From assembly GCA_951799445.1 (NCBI GenBank), contig OX637297.1, positions 12,648,001-12,712,000 on the forward strand: 64,000 bases of DNA, in the 5' to 3' direction. Both the position numbers and the translations under genes were made by a program. This DNA comes from Pseudisothecium myosuroides. Its lineage: Eukaryota > Streptophyta > Bryopsida > Hypnales > Lembophyllaceae. Under the pieces are notes generated by a model, which searched no databases, was not told where the DNA came from, and saw only the letters and a list, made by a program, of their open reading frames with translations. Positions 11,079 through 22,839 of this stretch are shown piece after piece. The number at the start of each line of letters is the position of its first letter. The stretch's first letter is position 1.

Positions 11079-13010
11079 ATGGCGGAAGGTAGTGATCCAA
11101 AAACCCGGATTACGGTCACGGCGTGAACGGTTTATTCGGTTATTCCAGAGGATCCGACTTTGCAGAGGCAGTTAGAAGAGGATCTAACGCTTATGGGGTG
11201 CATCGAATTAATACGAAGGCCATGGAATGTCAAGGACCAGGGGATGATCGAGGAGCTCGTTGAAGGGGTCCCAAATCAGTATGAATTGACAATTAGGGGT
11301 CAACCCGTAACTTGGATGGATGATGTTTGGGCGGAAGTATACGAATTCAAGAAATCCGGACCTAGATTAGCCTCCTGGAAAAGAAATATACTCGAGCGGA
11401 AAGTTCCGAAATCCGGTCAATGCGAAGGACGGATACGCCATTAGTGAGTGTAAGAGTGATAGGCACAAACGGGTACTGGAATTTATGATTTCGCTTTTGT
11501 ATCCGGAAAAGCCTACCCGGGTTATGGTCACGGTAGGAAACACCATCTTCGGAGCTTTGGAAGATAGGGTAGTGCATTGGGGTAAGGTTTTCGCGAGAAT
11601 AGTGTCGAAATTGGTGGATCACGTGGCAAAGAACAAGTACAGTCTGCTTAGCCCATACTTGTTTCACCTCTACCATCAAAACGAGGTTTTGAATAGCCAT
11701 GAAGTAGTAGCATATGAAATCGGAATTCAATTCTTGAAGTACGGCCTTACGGCGGAAGTTGCGCCGGAGCAATAAGAGGAAGACGACGAAGAAGAGCAGG
11801 AGGAACAATTGATTGACAAACGCAACAAGCAAAGGAAGTCAACCAATCCGGCTACAAGGGGAAAGCTTTTGAACCGGAATCTAAAGAACCCAGCCAACCT
11901 CCGGTGAAGGAAGCACCCACGGATTTCGTTGATGCCGGAATCGAGTGGGTACATCAGGCTAAGAAGCTCCATGACAACTATTAGGATTTCATATTCAAAA
12001 TCAATGAAGAGTTGAAGGTGGAGCCAAAACATATTTTGGAGGAAATCCAGCGACAACAAAATCCAAATGTGTTGCGCGAGAAGGATGAGCAGATCTGGAA
12101 CTTGGAGAAGGAGCGGGATGACTTCCGAGCCCGGGCGATGTTTGCTGAAGGAGATGCAGAAGTAGCAAGACAGAAGGAGACGGAATCTATCTAGCTAGTC
12201 CGAAACCTGACAACGTTGGTTGCAGAGCCGGCGGATCATGTGGTCAGAGCCAAACTCTTCAACAATCGGATGATCAGTGAGGGACATCTATCCGGATCGA
12301 AAGTGGTGACAATTCTGGTCAACTTTCAATACAAGATGGAGGGAGTGTTGAAGGAAATGGGTAAGCTTCTGGGACACCTTGATCTGGACAAGGCACTGAA
12401 CTTCACGTTGTTTCCAGAAGTCCCTAGATCCGAGTAATTGAACACTCCGACCAAGCAGGGTCTGCGGTCCCTTCTACAGACACCTGTAGTTCCGTCCTCA
12501 AGTCAAGTGCAGCTACGACGGACGAGTTCAAAGGAGGTACGCAAACTTGGGAGGGAAACGAGTGCAAAGTCGGTTCCGGTATCTCGGGAATTTGCCGTCC
12601 CACAACCGGTTCCCTCTACCCGGATTATTGGGACAGCAAAAATGATGCTACCCGGACAGGAAGTCCGTAGTGATTTGGTTGAGCGGATGTCGGCTTTACC
12701 GAATCTAACTCGGACCCATCCGGAAAAGTTCACTCACATGTAGCAGCCTTTGCCTAAGCAGGACAACACGATGATAGACCTTGGAGATGTGTCGCCAGAT
12801 AAGGAGTTTGAGGTGGAGATGTTGGAGAAATCCAACAAGGGGGAATTCGAAACAGAATCCAAGACGGAATCGGGTGAGGAAGCCTTGCCGCTGCCAATCA
12901 AGCGCACAATGCAAACCCGGGCTGCAGTGAAATTGACTCCACTGAAATCTACAAGCAAGCCACCTGCAGGTTCAAGTAGCAGTTCGAAAAAGGCACATAG
13001 GGGGAGGTAG
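11079..13010 (+). pseudogene. Gag-like coiled-coil protein gene of family C (broken)
   Basis: The frame starts at ATG 11079 (MAEGSDPKTR) and ends in a basic tail (KKAHRGR) at 13010. It matches the better copy at 60155-58254 and, more distantly, the 3.5-kb family: MGCIELIRRPWN parallels MGCGGLIDKP, and YPEKPTRVMVTVGNTIFGAL parallels PEKPTRVTIAIGNLIFGAL. There are stops early (about 11124) and later, and at least two frame changes (near 11440 and 11800-12000). A charged heptad-like region (NVLREKDEQIWNLEKERDDF) predicts a coiled coil. The family is not recognised beyond this relationship. Confidence 0.65.
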
Positions 13011-14097
13011 TACGTTAGTTATTTTCAGTTAGTTAGAATTTTGAATTTCAGTTCCGGAACGGGTTTTCCATGCATGGGGCCCGATTCCGGATTTCTAGGG
13101 ATAACTGACCTTTGACATTTCTGGATATCTCGGGAGGTCATTGTATAGTCACCCGGATTTTAGGGGTGACTTTTTAGCTTTTTGGCCTTTTTGTTTTGGA
13201 TTTTAAAGAAGAGGGCAGTTTGTTGCCCTCTCATTCCATCCAAGCCCATTTTATATGCATTTGTTTATGTTCATTCCCTTTCTTTAATCTAAGATACCAA
13301 GTGAACTTTCTGACTACCGGCTATGTGTACGAATTTGTTGGTTTGTTTATAAGAGTGTTAAAGTGTAAGAGGGGATGGGTAAGGAGGAATCCGGATCTGA
13401 GGTGATTGGGTCTAATCAATAGTGCTTGAGTGCGAGGGAGCTTTTTGACTTGTGAATGAGGATTAGTGCATAGTGCCTTTAAACTACCGGAACGGTAATC
13501 CGATTTAGGAGCGATATGGATGCAAGTCCAGAATCGAGGGAGGGTTTCGTGCAGAGATAAACAACTGCCAACGGAAGATCCCCACTCACCGGAAGGTCAG
13601 CCAACTACAAAATCAGTCTAGCAACCAGAAAACAAGAGCCCTGCCGATTCTGGATATCTTGATCTGTCATAGTAGTAACGGAGATAGGTCGTGGTTTTGA
13701 GTGACCTGCTTTCCGGATAGGCCATCTGGAGAGTTGTGAGGATTACTACTTTTTCCTTTTCTGCAGCAAAACTTTGTTCGGATCATTTGATTGTGTATTT
13801 GTTTAGTGTGAGAAAAGAGAGAGAGAATCAAGAGTGGTAAGTTCCTACCCCTTGAAAGATCAATAGCAGACCCCCTGAGGGTAAAACAGGGGTATCTAAA
13901 ACCAGTAAGTGGAAGTTTCGGAACCGAATTCCGGGTGGAAACAAATCCGGATTGGATTCTGGGTAGTATTTGTAACCGAAAAGAAAAGAAGCCGTCAAGA
14001 CGGATTGGCTTGGGTGTTTGGAAAGAGGTCTGGATACCGTAAAACTTGCAACATCATACTAGAATCTCGTGGGACGATATTCCGTGTTATCTTACCA
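13011..14097 (+). other. 3-prime noncoding part of family C, copy 1
   Basis: About 1.1 kb after the gene, without a consistent frame. It is conserved in outline with 57167-58253 (minus strand), including a TCCGGTTTT-like stretch and the terminal TTATCTTACCA. Confidence 0.5.
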
Positions 14098-14107
14098 CAT
14101 ATTTGTG

Positions 14108-14340
14108 TGTAAGGATACTTATGCCTAGATTGCACGTACGACAAGTACGTTACGCTGCAACTGGGAAGTCGTGACGGTCGAACTAACAAAATCTTGTCAT
14201 TGAGAAAGAATCGCAACATACAAACGACACTACACCGAGGTGAAAGATGTAACGCAAGTGAAAGACGTACTGCAAGAGCAAAATGACCATCAACTACGGA
14301 CGACGAAAACAGGAGCAGGAAATAATGAGTAGGCAAATGG
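14108..14340 (-). pseudogene. Relic of the end of host transposon gene 1
   Basis: On the minus strand a frame ends in VVRAI and a stop near 14130, followed by a conserved noncoding stretch (TAAGTATCCTTA). The gene at 55382-57139 ends in the same VVRAI plus stop and the same downstream stretch. Further upstream the frame here is eroded. The gene converges on the 3-prime end of the family C element, the same arrangement as at 57 kb. Confidence 0.5.
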
Positions 14341-14749
14341 ACAGCATAATAGTTTGGAGGAGAGGAAGCGTGGCACCGCGCTTGGGCGGGGAAACCCGTG
14401 CGGGAATTTCAAACGGCTACAAGTAGAAGTCATTGGGAATATTTTAGAAGGAATCTTCTTTTCCTGAGAAGTGACCACATTCGATATTAAAGGCAAGAGA
14501 ATTTTTGAGCAGAAAAATGGATGCAATCCTTCTTTAGGTCTGCACAGTAAGTGGGTGGGCTTTAGGCACAGTCATAGGATGTATCATATAATTTGTGTTT
14601 TTTCTTCTTTTTTTCATTTTCATTTTATAGTTGGAGACGTTTACAAGTTACTACTTTTGGGGGGAATACTTGGCTACTTTGTAGTAATGATTAAAATATC
14701 TCTGAAAATAATGATGAGCAATAGTAGAAGATAAAGGTAAAGGATTTTA
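14341..14749. other. No recognised feature
   Basis: Mixed composition with short frames only; nothing supportable is seen. Confidence 0.4.
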
Positions 14750-15019
14750 GTGCGCTTTCATTAGGTGACTTCAAACCCTAAACCCCAATCCGTGAACCTT
14801 AAATCCTAAGCCCACCCTAAGTCAAAAATGTCCAAAAATGCAGGTGAACATTATGGGACAAAAAATATGTAAAAGTTGTATTCATTTTGTAAACATAAGG
14901 TACATGATCAAATCTATCTTTGAACAATATTAGAATTTTGCATTTCATACCTCATGCACCTAAGTCACAAAATTGGAGAGATTTTAACCAAACACTAAAT
15001 GATGGATTCAATTTTTTTA

Positions 15020-15430
15020 TCCTTTGAGTTGGGATTGATTTGTGGTAAAAAAAATGGGGAGGGAGTTAAGTGATGGAGTGAAACTATTTATTATTGAGTT
15101 AGGATTCACTTGTGGTAAAAAAAATGAGGAGGGAGTGGAATCAAATCCTTAAGTGATGGACTGAAATTATTTATCATTGAATTGGAATTCATTTGAGACC
15201 TGTGATAAAAATAATGGGGGATGGAGTGAAATAATTTATCATTGAGTTGGATTCACTTGTGACTTGTGATAAAAAAAAATGGGAAATGGAGTGAAATTAG
15301 TTATCATTGAGTTGGGATTCACTTCTGACTTTTAATAAAGAAAATGGGGAGGGAGTTAAGTGATGGAGTTAAATTATTTATTATTGCATTGGGATTCACT
15401 TGTGGTAAAACAAAATGGAGAGGGACTGAA
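15020..15430 (+). repeat. Internal tandem array of repeat D, about six units of 64-84 bp
   Basis: Six units begin with GTTGGGATTCACTTGTGGTA-like sequence at about 15024, 15098, 15182, 15246, 15311 and 15389 and end in TTTATTATTGA-like sequence. Unit lengths range from about 64 to 84 bp. Copy 1 of repeat D has essentially one such unit (about 2490-2570, minus strand), so the array expanded in copy 2 only. Confidence 0.75.
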
Positions 15431-15591
15431 TTGCTATTGAATGCTATCTATCTTGCTTGATCACTTGAAAATTTGTAAATAGAGAACTGTTGCATGTAAG
15501 ACAGTGCACAAAGGTTTTGTTTGAATGTGATTCCTATATGCACTTTAGAGTATTGAGTAATCGCAGGTACTAATGGGGCAAAGTGTGGTGA

Positions 15592-15720
15592 AGAGGCCAA
15601 AGTTGGAGATTGTCATTAAGAAAGTCATTTAGCCCATTAGCACTTTGGAATCCATATTCCAAAGACACCTTTTGCCAATGCTAAATGTGGTGCACAAAGA
15701 GTGGAGTAAGGCTGCCCTGT
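15592..15720 (+). pseudogene. Relic coding segment of repeat D, copy 2
   Basis: This plus-strand frame encodes KRPKLEIVIKKVI, a stop, then PISTLESIFQRHLL. It matches the minus-strand segment at 2128-2388 with mostly conservative differences. No domain is recognised. Confidence 0.35.
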
Positions 15721-16798
15721 AACTTAAAAAATGTGAACCCAAAAAGTCATGCAATTCCTCCTATCTTTTGTTATATTCTATTTTACTTCTGTAATATTAG
15801 AACTAGAAAGTACATTGTATGCTAAGTTCTTTTTATGTTTTATTTCTTTGAACATGAAATTAGAAGTCCCAATTTTGTATACTCATGCATTTTGGATATT
15901 CTTGAATGTTATTTAAAAGTTCTTGTAATTTTTTTCCCTCCTACCTGTGAGCTCCCAATTTGTCACTTGGGACTCGTAGAATTATTTTTTTGGAAATTTG
16001 CAATTTAAAGTTGATAAAAGTATAGAAAAATCCATAAAAAGAGTGTAGAACCGAAATAGGGTTGTGTCATATCCATCATAGTATTTGGTCTAGATTTGTG
16101 TTTTTTACTTAGAATCCCCCAAACCTTGCCTAAAAATGGTATAAAAATAACGAAGAGGTTAGATTTGGAGGATTCGAGTCACACAGCCCAAAAGGGCTAA
16201 ATCCCACCATGAATGTGGCGATTCATGGCTAGGTCGGTCCAAGGGATCCACAGCGAGGCCACTAGGTCGGGTCCTAGAATTAGATTTAGAATTCCCCATT
16301 AGATCGACGAATTCCCAAAGTCCCGATTGTTAGCATGCAGGAGCCACTCACGCAAGACCGGGCCCGTGGAGGAATCTACAGCCCAAGGATGGTGTTCTAG
16401 GGTGAATCCCATGCCAGGAGTCCAACGGCGAAATCGGTTCGCCAAAATTCCTCCACCTGCAGAAGATTCCCGCACCGTCGCTAATTCGAGGAGATGGCCA
16501 GTTTTAATCTCCATTGACCAATCGTGCCAGGTACGGAAACACACCCGCACGTCTTTCATGCGACTCCCTGAGAGGTCACGTGAAAAATCCCGGCATCTTC
16601 CGACTTGCAAAAGAACCTTTTCCGGGTGGTCAACCCTCCTAACCTCCAACGGGAATTTCATGGAAATTACCCAGGTTACAATAAAATCTCACTAAAAATT
16701 AGACTAGCTTATTTTATGTTAATAATGCGCTCCATGAAGTTTCACGACATTCCGATAGCAGCAAGTATCCGAACCGGCGAGATTCCTCGGGAATTAAC

Positions 16799-16822
16799 CA
16801 CGTGGCGGGGTCCCCGCCACGT
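16799..16822. promoter_or_regulatory. Conserved hairpin with G-box
   Basis: CACGTGGCGGGG, a single T, then CCCCGCCACGT form a perfect 11-bp inverted repeat containing the plant G-box CACGTG. The same sequence is present in copy 2 at 50347-50370. It lies about 410-435 bp upstream of the TATA box, where LTR enhancers are expected. Binding by bZIP or bHLH factors is an inference from the G-box. Confidence 0.55.
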
Positions 16823-17234
16823 TGACCGGCATTCCGGGACCATACGATGGCGAAACGAAGTCAATCAAAAGTCCTTCCCGACTCTCTCGTACCTACCGGA
16901 GACCCTAGGCTATTCACATTTCTCAAAATAGGAGACCCCCAAGATCTAGGATTTTACCACGATTTGGTTTTTAAACTAAATTAGCCTACGATGGGTTTTT
17001 GGCCTCGGTACTGGGGGTAGAGGGATTTAGGACTAAACACGGCGATCTAGATCCAACGGCGCAATCCGTTTAGCGATTGGAGCTAATCTCCAAAAGTTAG
17101 GATGTTGGTCCAGCATAGATGGTAGAAGTAGAAATTTAGGATGTAGGATGAAAATCTTTGAGGATGAGGATGAAAATCCCCGTTGATAAGGTTACCTTAG
17201 AGCTTTAGAGAGAGGGGTGAGCCCTTGGGAAACC

Positions 17235-17242
17235 TATATAAG
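17235..17242 (+). promoter_or_regulatory. TATA box of the 5-kb unit, copy 1
   Basis: TATATAAG, followed by GGCCCCATTTCTCTC, is conserved in copy 2 at 50781-50788. It lies about 1290 bp from the left end of the unit. The pyrimidine-rich sequence just after it suits a plant transcription start. Confidence 0.65.
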
Positions 17243-17689
17243 GGCCCCATTTCTCTCTCTAGAACACCCCCAATTCTTGTTTTGGGTCCGTGGGTCCAAG
17301 TTATTTTGGATATTTTGGCGTTTGAAGCCAAAAACCTCTACGGTGTTTTCGGAGCACTTTTGGCTCCATTGTTACTTATTTTCAAGCTTTGAAGGTCCTC
17401 AGGGGTCCTTCTACCTTGCCTTGTTTACTCTTTGTGTACTCTTAGTGCTCTTGTTTTGAGTTGAGAGACCCTCTCTTTCCGTGTGTATCTTTGTTTGTGT
17501 CCTTGAGAGCTAGCTTGTGTGGTTTAGAGGCCTTGTGGTGTCTTACACTAACCCTAAAGCAACCCCCCACCGTACCTTGGCGATGCCGCTTTGGGGGGCC
17601 TTTAGCGTGTGAGATTGTTGTGTTGTCACGTGTTCCTAACTTGTGGGGTCTCTAAGTACGCTCTTACCCTTGATCTAACGTTTTCCTTG

Positions 17690-18045
17690 TTGAGTGGACC
17701 CCCCCCCTTGTGGGACAGCGAAGCTTTGACTTTGTGGTGTGGGTTTCTCTTAAGTATTGATCTACCTTCTTCTAACTTCTCTCTTGTCGAGTGGACCCCC
17801 CTCCGGGACGGCGAAGCTTTGACCCTATGTACGTTTCCTTTTAAAAGTTTTGTCTTTACCCTCTTCTAAAGTCCCTCCCATTGTGTGAGCCCCCCTTGGA
17901 AACGGCAAAGCTTTGAACTTGTGACAAGGTCAAAGTCCTAAAGTGTGTGTTAAAAGTTTAGGCGGCGGAGCTTTGAACCCCCAGAGTGCTATCAAGTCCT
18001 AAAGTTGATGTTAAACCCAACTTGACGGCGAAGCTTTGAACCTCC
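17690..18045 (+). repeat. Imperfect repeats around GGCGAAGCTTTGA
   Basis: Five segments of the form GGACCCCCCTCCGGGACGG followed by CGAAGCTTTGA recur at about 17694, 17793, 17888, 17962 and 18022. Copy 2 keeps only about two (51237 and 51311), which explains part of the length difference between the units. The repeats lie in the presumed untranslated leader. Confidence 0.55.
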
Positions 18046-18344
18046 CCCGTGTTTAGTTCCAAAGTCTAGTTTCCAAGACCTTTGTGGAAACGTCCAGAGT
18101 TTAGCTTCCAAGATATGTAGGTTTTCTTTGTGTTTGGCAAGTCCCATGGTTCCAAGTTTTAGTTAGGCTAGGGTTCCCCAAGTTCTAATTTCCCCCAAGA
18201 TAGTGAGTCTAAGTGTCCCCAAGGTTTAGTTTTCCCCCTAGTTTTTTTAGTCTAAGTGTCCCCAAGGTTTAGTCTTCCCCCTAGTTTTTTTTCCTTTGTG
18301 TTATTTTTTTTAGCCTAGCCTACCCAAAGTTTGCAAGAAAAAAA

Positions 18345-18478
18345 CCAGTCCAAGTTCACAGTCCAGTTCACAGTCCAGTTCACAGCAAGTTCACAGTCCA
18401 GTTCACAGTCCAGTTCACAGCCAGTCACAGTCCAGTTCACAGCCAGTCACAGTCCAGTCACAGCCAGTCACAAGTCGA
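18345..18478 (+). repeat. CACAGTCCAGTT minisatellite
   Basis: A word of about 12-13 bp (CACAGTCCAGTT and variants) is repeated about ten times. At the same relative position copy 2 has a different array with a unit of about 26 bp (51683-51800). Confidence 0.75.
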
Positions 18479-19200
18479 GTTCTTAAAAACAGAACGTAAC
18501 AAAAAAAAACAAATTATAATTAATTAAAAAATTAATTATTGAACCGACCCCCCTCCAGCCAGCAAGAGGCCGGCCAGCAGGAGGTCGGCTTGGCTCGGCA
18601 GGCTTGGTCCAGGGCCCTGGGCTCCACATTCTCCTTGTTTTTTTTGAATTTTTCCTTTCCTAAACAAAAAAGAGGTGTTGGATTAGATAGGCTAGGGGTA
18701 GAGTAGGGGAGTAGGAACTAGGGAAAAGAGTCTAAAAAGGGAAGAGGGGGAAGAGAAATAGAGGTTGCCATTCCAATCGCCACCTGCACAAAAACATCCG
18801 ATCCAACCTGCATCACCACTCACACCTACACACAATGGAAGGAAATTAGGGAGAAGGATGTGTTATAGGAGTGGAAAGGAAAGAGACGATGAATAGTGCC
18901 TAGTTAGGAGATTAGGTAGGAAATCTAAAAGAACTCCTTGCAACCGTTGGGAGGAGGATTAGGATGACACAAAGCAAGGTTGCGTAAGAGGGTAGGAAGA
19001 ACATTTAAACCCTTCTCGTAGTTTGAAACCATAGTGTAAGACTCATAAAAGCTTAGGTGGAATAGTGCTAGTGTAGAAGAAAGAGGAAGAAAGAAAAGAA
19101 AGGAGGAAGGGAAAGAGGGAGTTTAGATCATCAAAAATTGTAATATTTTCTCAATAAGCGGTGAGCTTGGAAAAAATTCAAAACAAAGCCAAAGACTACC

Positions 19201-19263
19201 ATGGAGCGTGAGGATGTACACATAGACGTGGACGAAGTTATTTCCGACACCAGTAGTGAAGAG
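19201..19263 (+). CDS. 21-codon first exon with splice donor, 5-kb unit copy 1
   Basis: An ATG opens a 21-codon frame beginning MEREDVHIDV and ending SDTSSEE, directly followed by GTGAGT, a good splice donor. Copy 2 keeps ATG, frame and donor (52522-52590) with a few differences, about half of them silent or conservative. The context CTACCATGG is a strong start context. The simplest reading is the first coding exon of a gene transcribed from the TATA box of the unit and spliced to sequence beyond it, absent here if the unit is a solo LTR. The protein family is unknown. Confidence 0.5.
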
Positions 19264-20553
19264 GTGAGTTTTTGAGTTAATCTTTGATGTTTCTCCCTAA
19301 TTAGCATTTATTTTTCTAATCAGCCCTTAGAGCGTGATTAGCATCCGAGATTAGTGCAAATTAGAAATTTAGAGTCAAAAAGTTATAGATTAGGAATAGA
19401 GGTTTCCGAAAACATCTTATAATTAAGATTCGACCGTAAACTGACCGCATTAGGCTAAGTTAAGCGATATGGGGTAGGACGGAGGAATTTTGAATAAAAT
19501 TTCATCCAAAAAGAACCATGGACGGAAATTAGGTTTAAATTAGAAGGAGAATTTAGGATTAAAATTAGGGATTAATTAGCTGTTAGAATTAAAATCAATT
19601 TACACTTTTACTTTTTAAAGTTAAACTTCTAAGGTCAAAATCTAGAGTTAACTTTGGGGAGTTAAAAAATAGAATTAATTTAGAACTTTAACTTAGGGGT
19701 TTAAACTCTCAAGTCAAATCTTAGGGTAGGTTCATGTAAGAGTTTAGAGTTGATTAGGGAGTCAAAAATTAGAGTAGAAAGTAGAGGTCAACAGTAGAAT
19801 TGAAAATTAACTTAGGAAGGAGATTTTTGAGTTAGGAATAGAGTAAAAAGTAGAGGTCAAAACTTGGAGTAACATTTAGAGTTCATCTAGGATTAAAACG
19901 ATAGGATTAAAGTTGGAAGTAGAAAGTCAAAAGTCAAAAGTCAAAAGTTAAGATTAAATTTAAAGGTTAAACTTTAGAGTCAAGGGGGGAAGTAAAAAGT
20001 TAGAGTAAAAAGCTAAAGTGAAAAGTGAAAAGTTATAGTTAGATTTAGAGGGTAAATTTTAGAGTTAGTTGGAAGTAGAAAAAATCTAGAGTCAAAGTGA
20101 AAACGTAGAGTTAAACTTGGAGGTTAAGATTGGGAATTAATTTTAGAAGTAAAAATTTAGAGTTAAAAGTCAAAAATTTAGAGTTAAATTAGGAGTAAAA
20201 ATCTACAGTAAAAAAGTGAAAAGTTAGAGTTAACTTTAAAGGGTAAATCTTAGAGTAGTTTAGAAATAAGAACATTGAATTAAAAGTGAAACTTAGAATT
20301 ACCCTAGAAGGTTAAAGCTTGGAAGTTAGGAGTTGAAGTTGATTTAGAAGTAAAAACCTAGAGTTAAAAGTCAAAACCATAGAGTTAAATTTAGAAGGGT
20401 AAATTTAGAATAGAATAGAAGAGTAAAAACTTAGAGTTAAAAGTTAAACCTAGAGTTAAATTCCGAGGATAAATTTCAGAGTTAAATTAGGAGTAAAAAC
20501 CTAGAGTCAAAAGTCGGTAGTTAATATTTAAAACCAAGTTAAAAGAGTAAAAA
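19264..20553 (+). other. Purine-rich repetitive presumed intron
   Basis: After the splice donor comes about 1.3 kb made largely of variants of TAGAGTTAAAAGTCAAAA. It contains no open frame of note. The 3.5-kb element is inserted in it. The same kind of sequence follows the donor in copy 2. Confidence 0.55.
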
Positions 20554-20785
20554 TGTCGCAATGTGAATTTTTGGTTTTTTGTAAGTTATCTAAATCTTGG
20601 AACGGAAACCGTGATCTGGTATCCGGAATTGAGCAAAAGATAACTGGAAAACCGGAAATTAACTACGGAACGGAATAGGTGACAATCCGGATTTGATCTG
20701 AATCCAAACCGGATTAGAGTTGGAACGGATCTGAGTTGGAACGGATTGGGTCAGGAACGGATTGGGTCATGATAACAGATCAGAC

Positions 20786-20793
20786 TATAAATA
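20786..20793 (+). promoter_or_regulatory. TATA box of the 3.5-kb element, copy 2
   Basis: TATAAATA is in the same position relative to the terminus as in copy 1, about 280 bp before the ATG at 21070. Confidence 0.6.
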
Positions 20794-21069
20794 GGCTGAC
20801 CAATCCAGTTGCCACTCTTTTTCAAACTTTGTTTGCGGAAATCGCTCTCCAGCTCGTAGTTAGCTTCCCTTCCCAACACTTTGCTTTCTTGTTTTGTGAG
20901 TGTGTGTGTGTGCGTGTTAGTGTGTTAGGGCGCGCAGCGCTTTAGTTTGAGTTGCAGGTTTAGAGGTATTCCGGTTGAGATCAGAAGAGCGAAGGTGAGA
21001 AACGAGACGTGCGGCTAGGAGAGGGAAAAGTAGCCTCAGTGAGAACCTGGTTTAGCACAGCCAGTGTCC

Positions 21070-22839
21070 ATGCCTCAACTCCGCAAGAGTAGAGCAGGGC
21101 CGTCCAGTTCCTCCGCATCAAAAGTTAAACTCCGGAAGGTGTGTCCGATCATTCCAGTAGACGAGAAGGAAAAGGACAACCTCATAGAGGATCTTGCCAA
21201 GATGGGCTGCGGAGGACTGATCGATAAACCCTCGGGGTTTAGGGAGGAACGGATGATTCGAGAGCTGTTGGGAAGACTCTCGAATCAGTTCGACAAGACC
21301 ATCCGCGGAGTTCCGGGTAGTTGGATTGAGGAGATGTGGAAGGCCGTGTACGAATTCCGGTCAGGAGGTCGAGGGATGGCCACCTCGAAGGAGGGTTACA
21401 CTCGGGGGAAGTTCCGGTGCAACGTGGACTCGAAGGATGGGCATGCGGTCGCAGATTGTCTGGACGACCGGCATCGCAACCTTTTGCAGTTCCTGGTTCC
21501 GATCATCCACCCAGAGAAGCCGACGCGGGTGACCATCGCCATCGGGAACCTCATTTTCGGAGCCCTGAGCGGGGAACGGAAAGTGGACTGGGCCAGGGGC
21601 TTTTCCGATCTGGTCAACCGTCTAATTCCAAAGATTGGAGGAAGTAGGCCGACTCCATTGAGTCCCTACATCTTCCATCTTTACAAGCACAATCAACTCC
21701 TCACGGATACGGAGGAGAAGGAGTGGAAGACTCATGAGTCACTCCTAAAGTATGGGGAATCGGAATCGGAAGAAGAAGAACAGGAGGAAGTATCCGGTTC
21801 CGAGGAGGAAGAAGAAGAAGAGGAGGAGCAACACCGGCCGCAGCACAAGCGGCAGAAGACGACGCCTCCTCACCGGAGAGGAACCCCAACCCCTCCGGGT
21901 GAGACCTCCAACCCAGGGAAGAAACCGGTTTTTGGAGAACCGGGTCCTTCCGGATCGGATCCGACGGATCCGTTCCACCAGCAAATCAACATCCTAAGTG
22001 AGGTGCGAGCAGACTGGACAGTAAAGAAGCTGATTTTGAACCAGATCAACGAACTGGTGGGAGCACCAGCGGACAGCAACCTTGCAGGAGTGGTTGCAGA
22101 GTTCATCTCCAGCCCGGATGAGATCCAGAAGCAAGAAGCGGAGATACGACGACTCCAAGAGGAGAACGAGTCGTTGAAGACGAAAATGTTGCTCCTCAAG
22201 GAGGACATGGCTACCACCCGGGAGATGGCAGAGGCTACCCGGAAAGTAGCCGAGGATGTGAAGGCCACTTTCGGGACAACCGGAGAGGCCGTCACCAAGT
22301 CCAAACTGTTTGACGAGGGGGTCCTCAAGGAGAAGAAGATATCCGGAACCAGGTTGGTCCGGATCTTGACGGACTACTCCGAGAAGGTGGAGTTGGTGAT
22401 GATGGAAGCGCGAGAAGCTGCAAACCGGATGGAGGAGAGCAGCCGGAAGCTGAACGGAGTGACATTGTCACGATCGTTCCATCTGTCCGATCTTTCAATG
22501 CCCGGGTCTTTTCCGAACGTGGGCATTCAGACGGAAGGAAAGGAGGGAACTCCCTAGTCAAAGAAGAGTGGGAGGAAGCTCGCGCACACCATCAACTTGG
22601 ATTCGTCACCGGATCTCCCAGAACGTGAAACCGGGGAGCAGAACCGGAACCTGACGGACGTCTTCGAGCAGCTTGGAACGGAACCACCTAGAAGTCCCAC
22701 ACTGAACCCGGGGCAGGATCAAGGCATGGATCTGACCCCAGATCAGGGTGAGGATCAAGATCAGAGCGTGGACCAAGGCGAAGACAAAGTTATGGACGAA
22801 GGAACGGATCAAGGAGTAGATCCGGTTATGATAGGATAG
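21070..22839 (+). pseudogene. Gag-like coiled-coil protein gene, nearly intact copy
   Basis: The frame runs from ATG 21070 (an in-frame GTG six bases earlier is unlikely as the start) to the stop at 22837-22839, 590 codons with one internal TAG at 22555-22557 where copy 1 has CAG. Rough layout: residues 1-30 basic and serine-rich; 30-230 globular, with MGCGGLIDKP, IRGVPGSW, PEKPTRVTIAIGNLIFGAL and LSPYIFHLYKHN; 235-275 a glutamate-rich tract; 275-320 proline-rich; 345-440 a coiled coil; and a tail of DQG-type repeats. No catalytic motif or zinc knuckle is seen. The function is unknown; a structural, nucleoprotein-like role is a guess. The TAG may simply be decay. Confidence 0.75.

Larger units (their letters stand above)
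10690..14097 (+). mobile_element. Family C gene-bearing LTR-like element, copy 1
   Basis: The unit begins TGGTAAGATA and ends TATCTTACCA, a perfect 10-bp inverted terminus with TG..CA ends. The flanks CATTT (10685-10689) and CATAT (14098-14102) look like a decayed 5-bp target repeat. It is the same kind of object as the 3.5-kb element: upstream region, one long gene with a related protein, then about 1.1 kb of noncoding sequence. A second copy lies on the minus strand at 57167-60544. Homology between the two copies runs on past the 3-prime end into the same flanking gene, so the insertion is older than the duplication of its host. Confidence 0.65.
14750..15945 (+). repeat. Repeat D, copy 2, left part
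   Basis: This matches the minus strand of copy 1 (830-2780). It ends in CTACC (15941-15945), the target site of the 5-kb unit, and resumes at 24497. It differs from copy 1 by an expanded internal tandem array and by lacking a block of about 870 bp. Confidence 0.7.
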
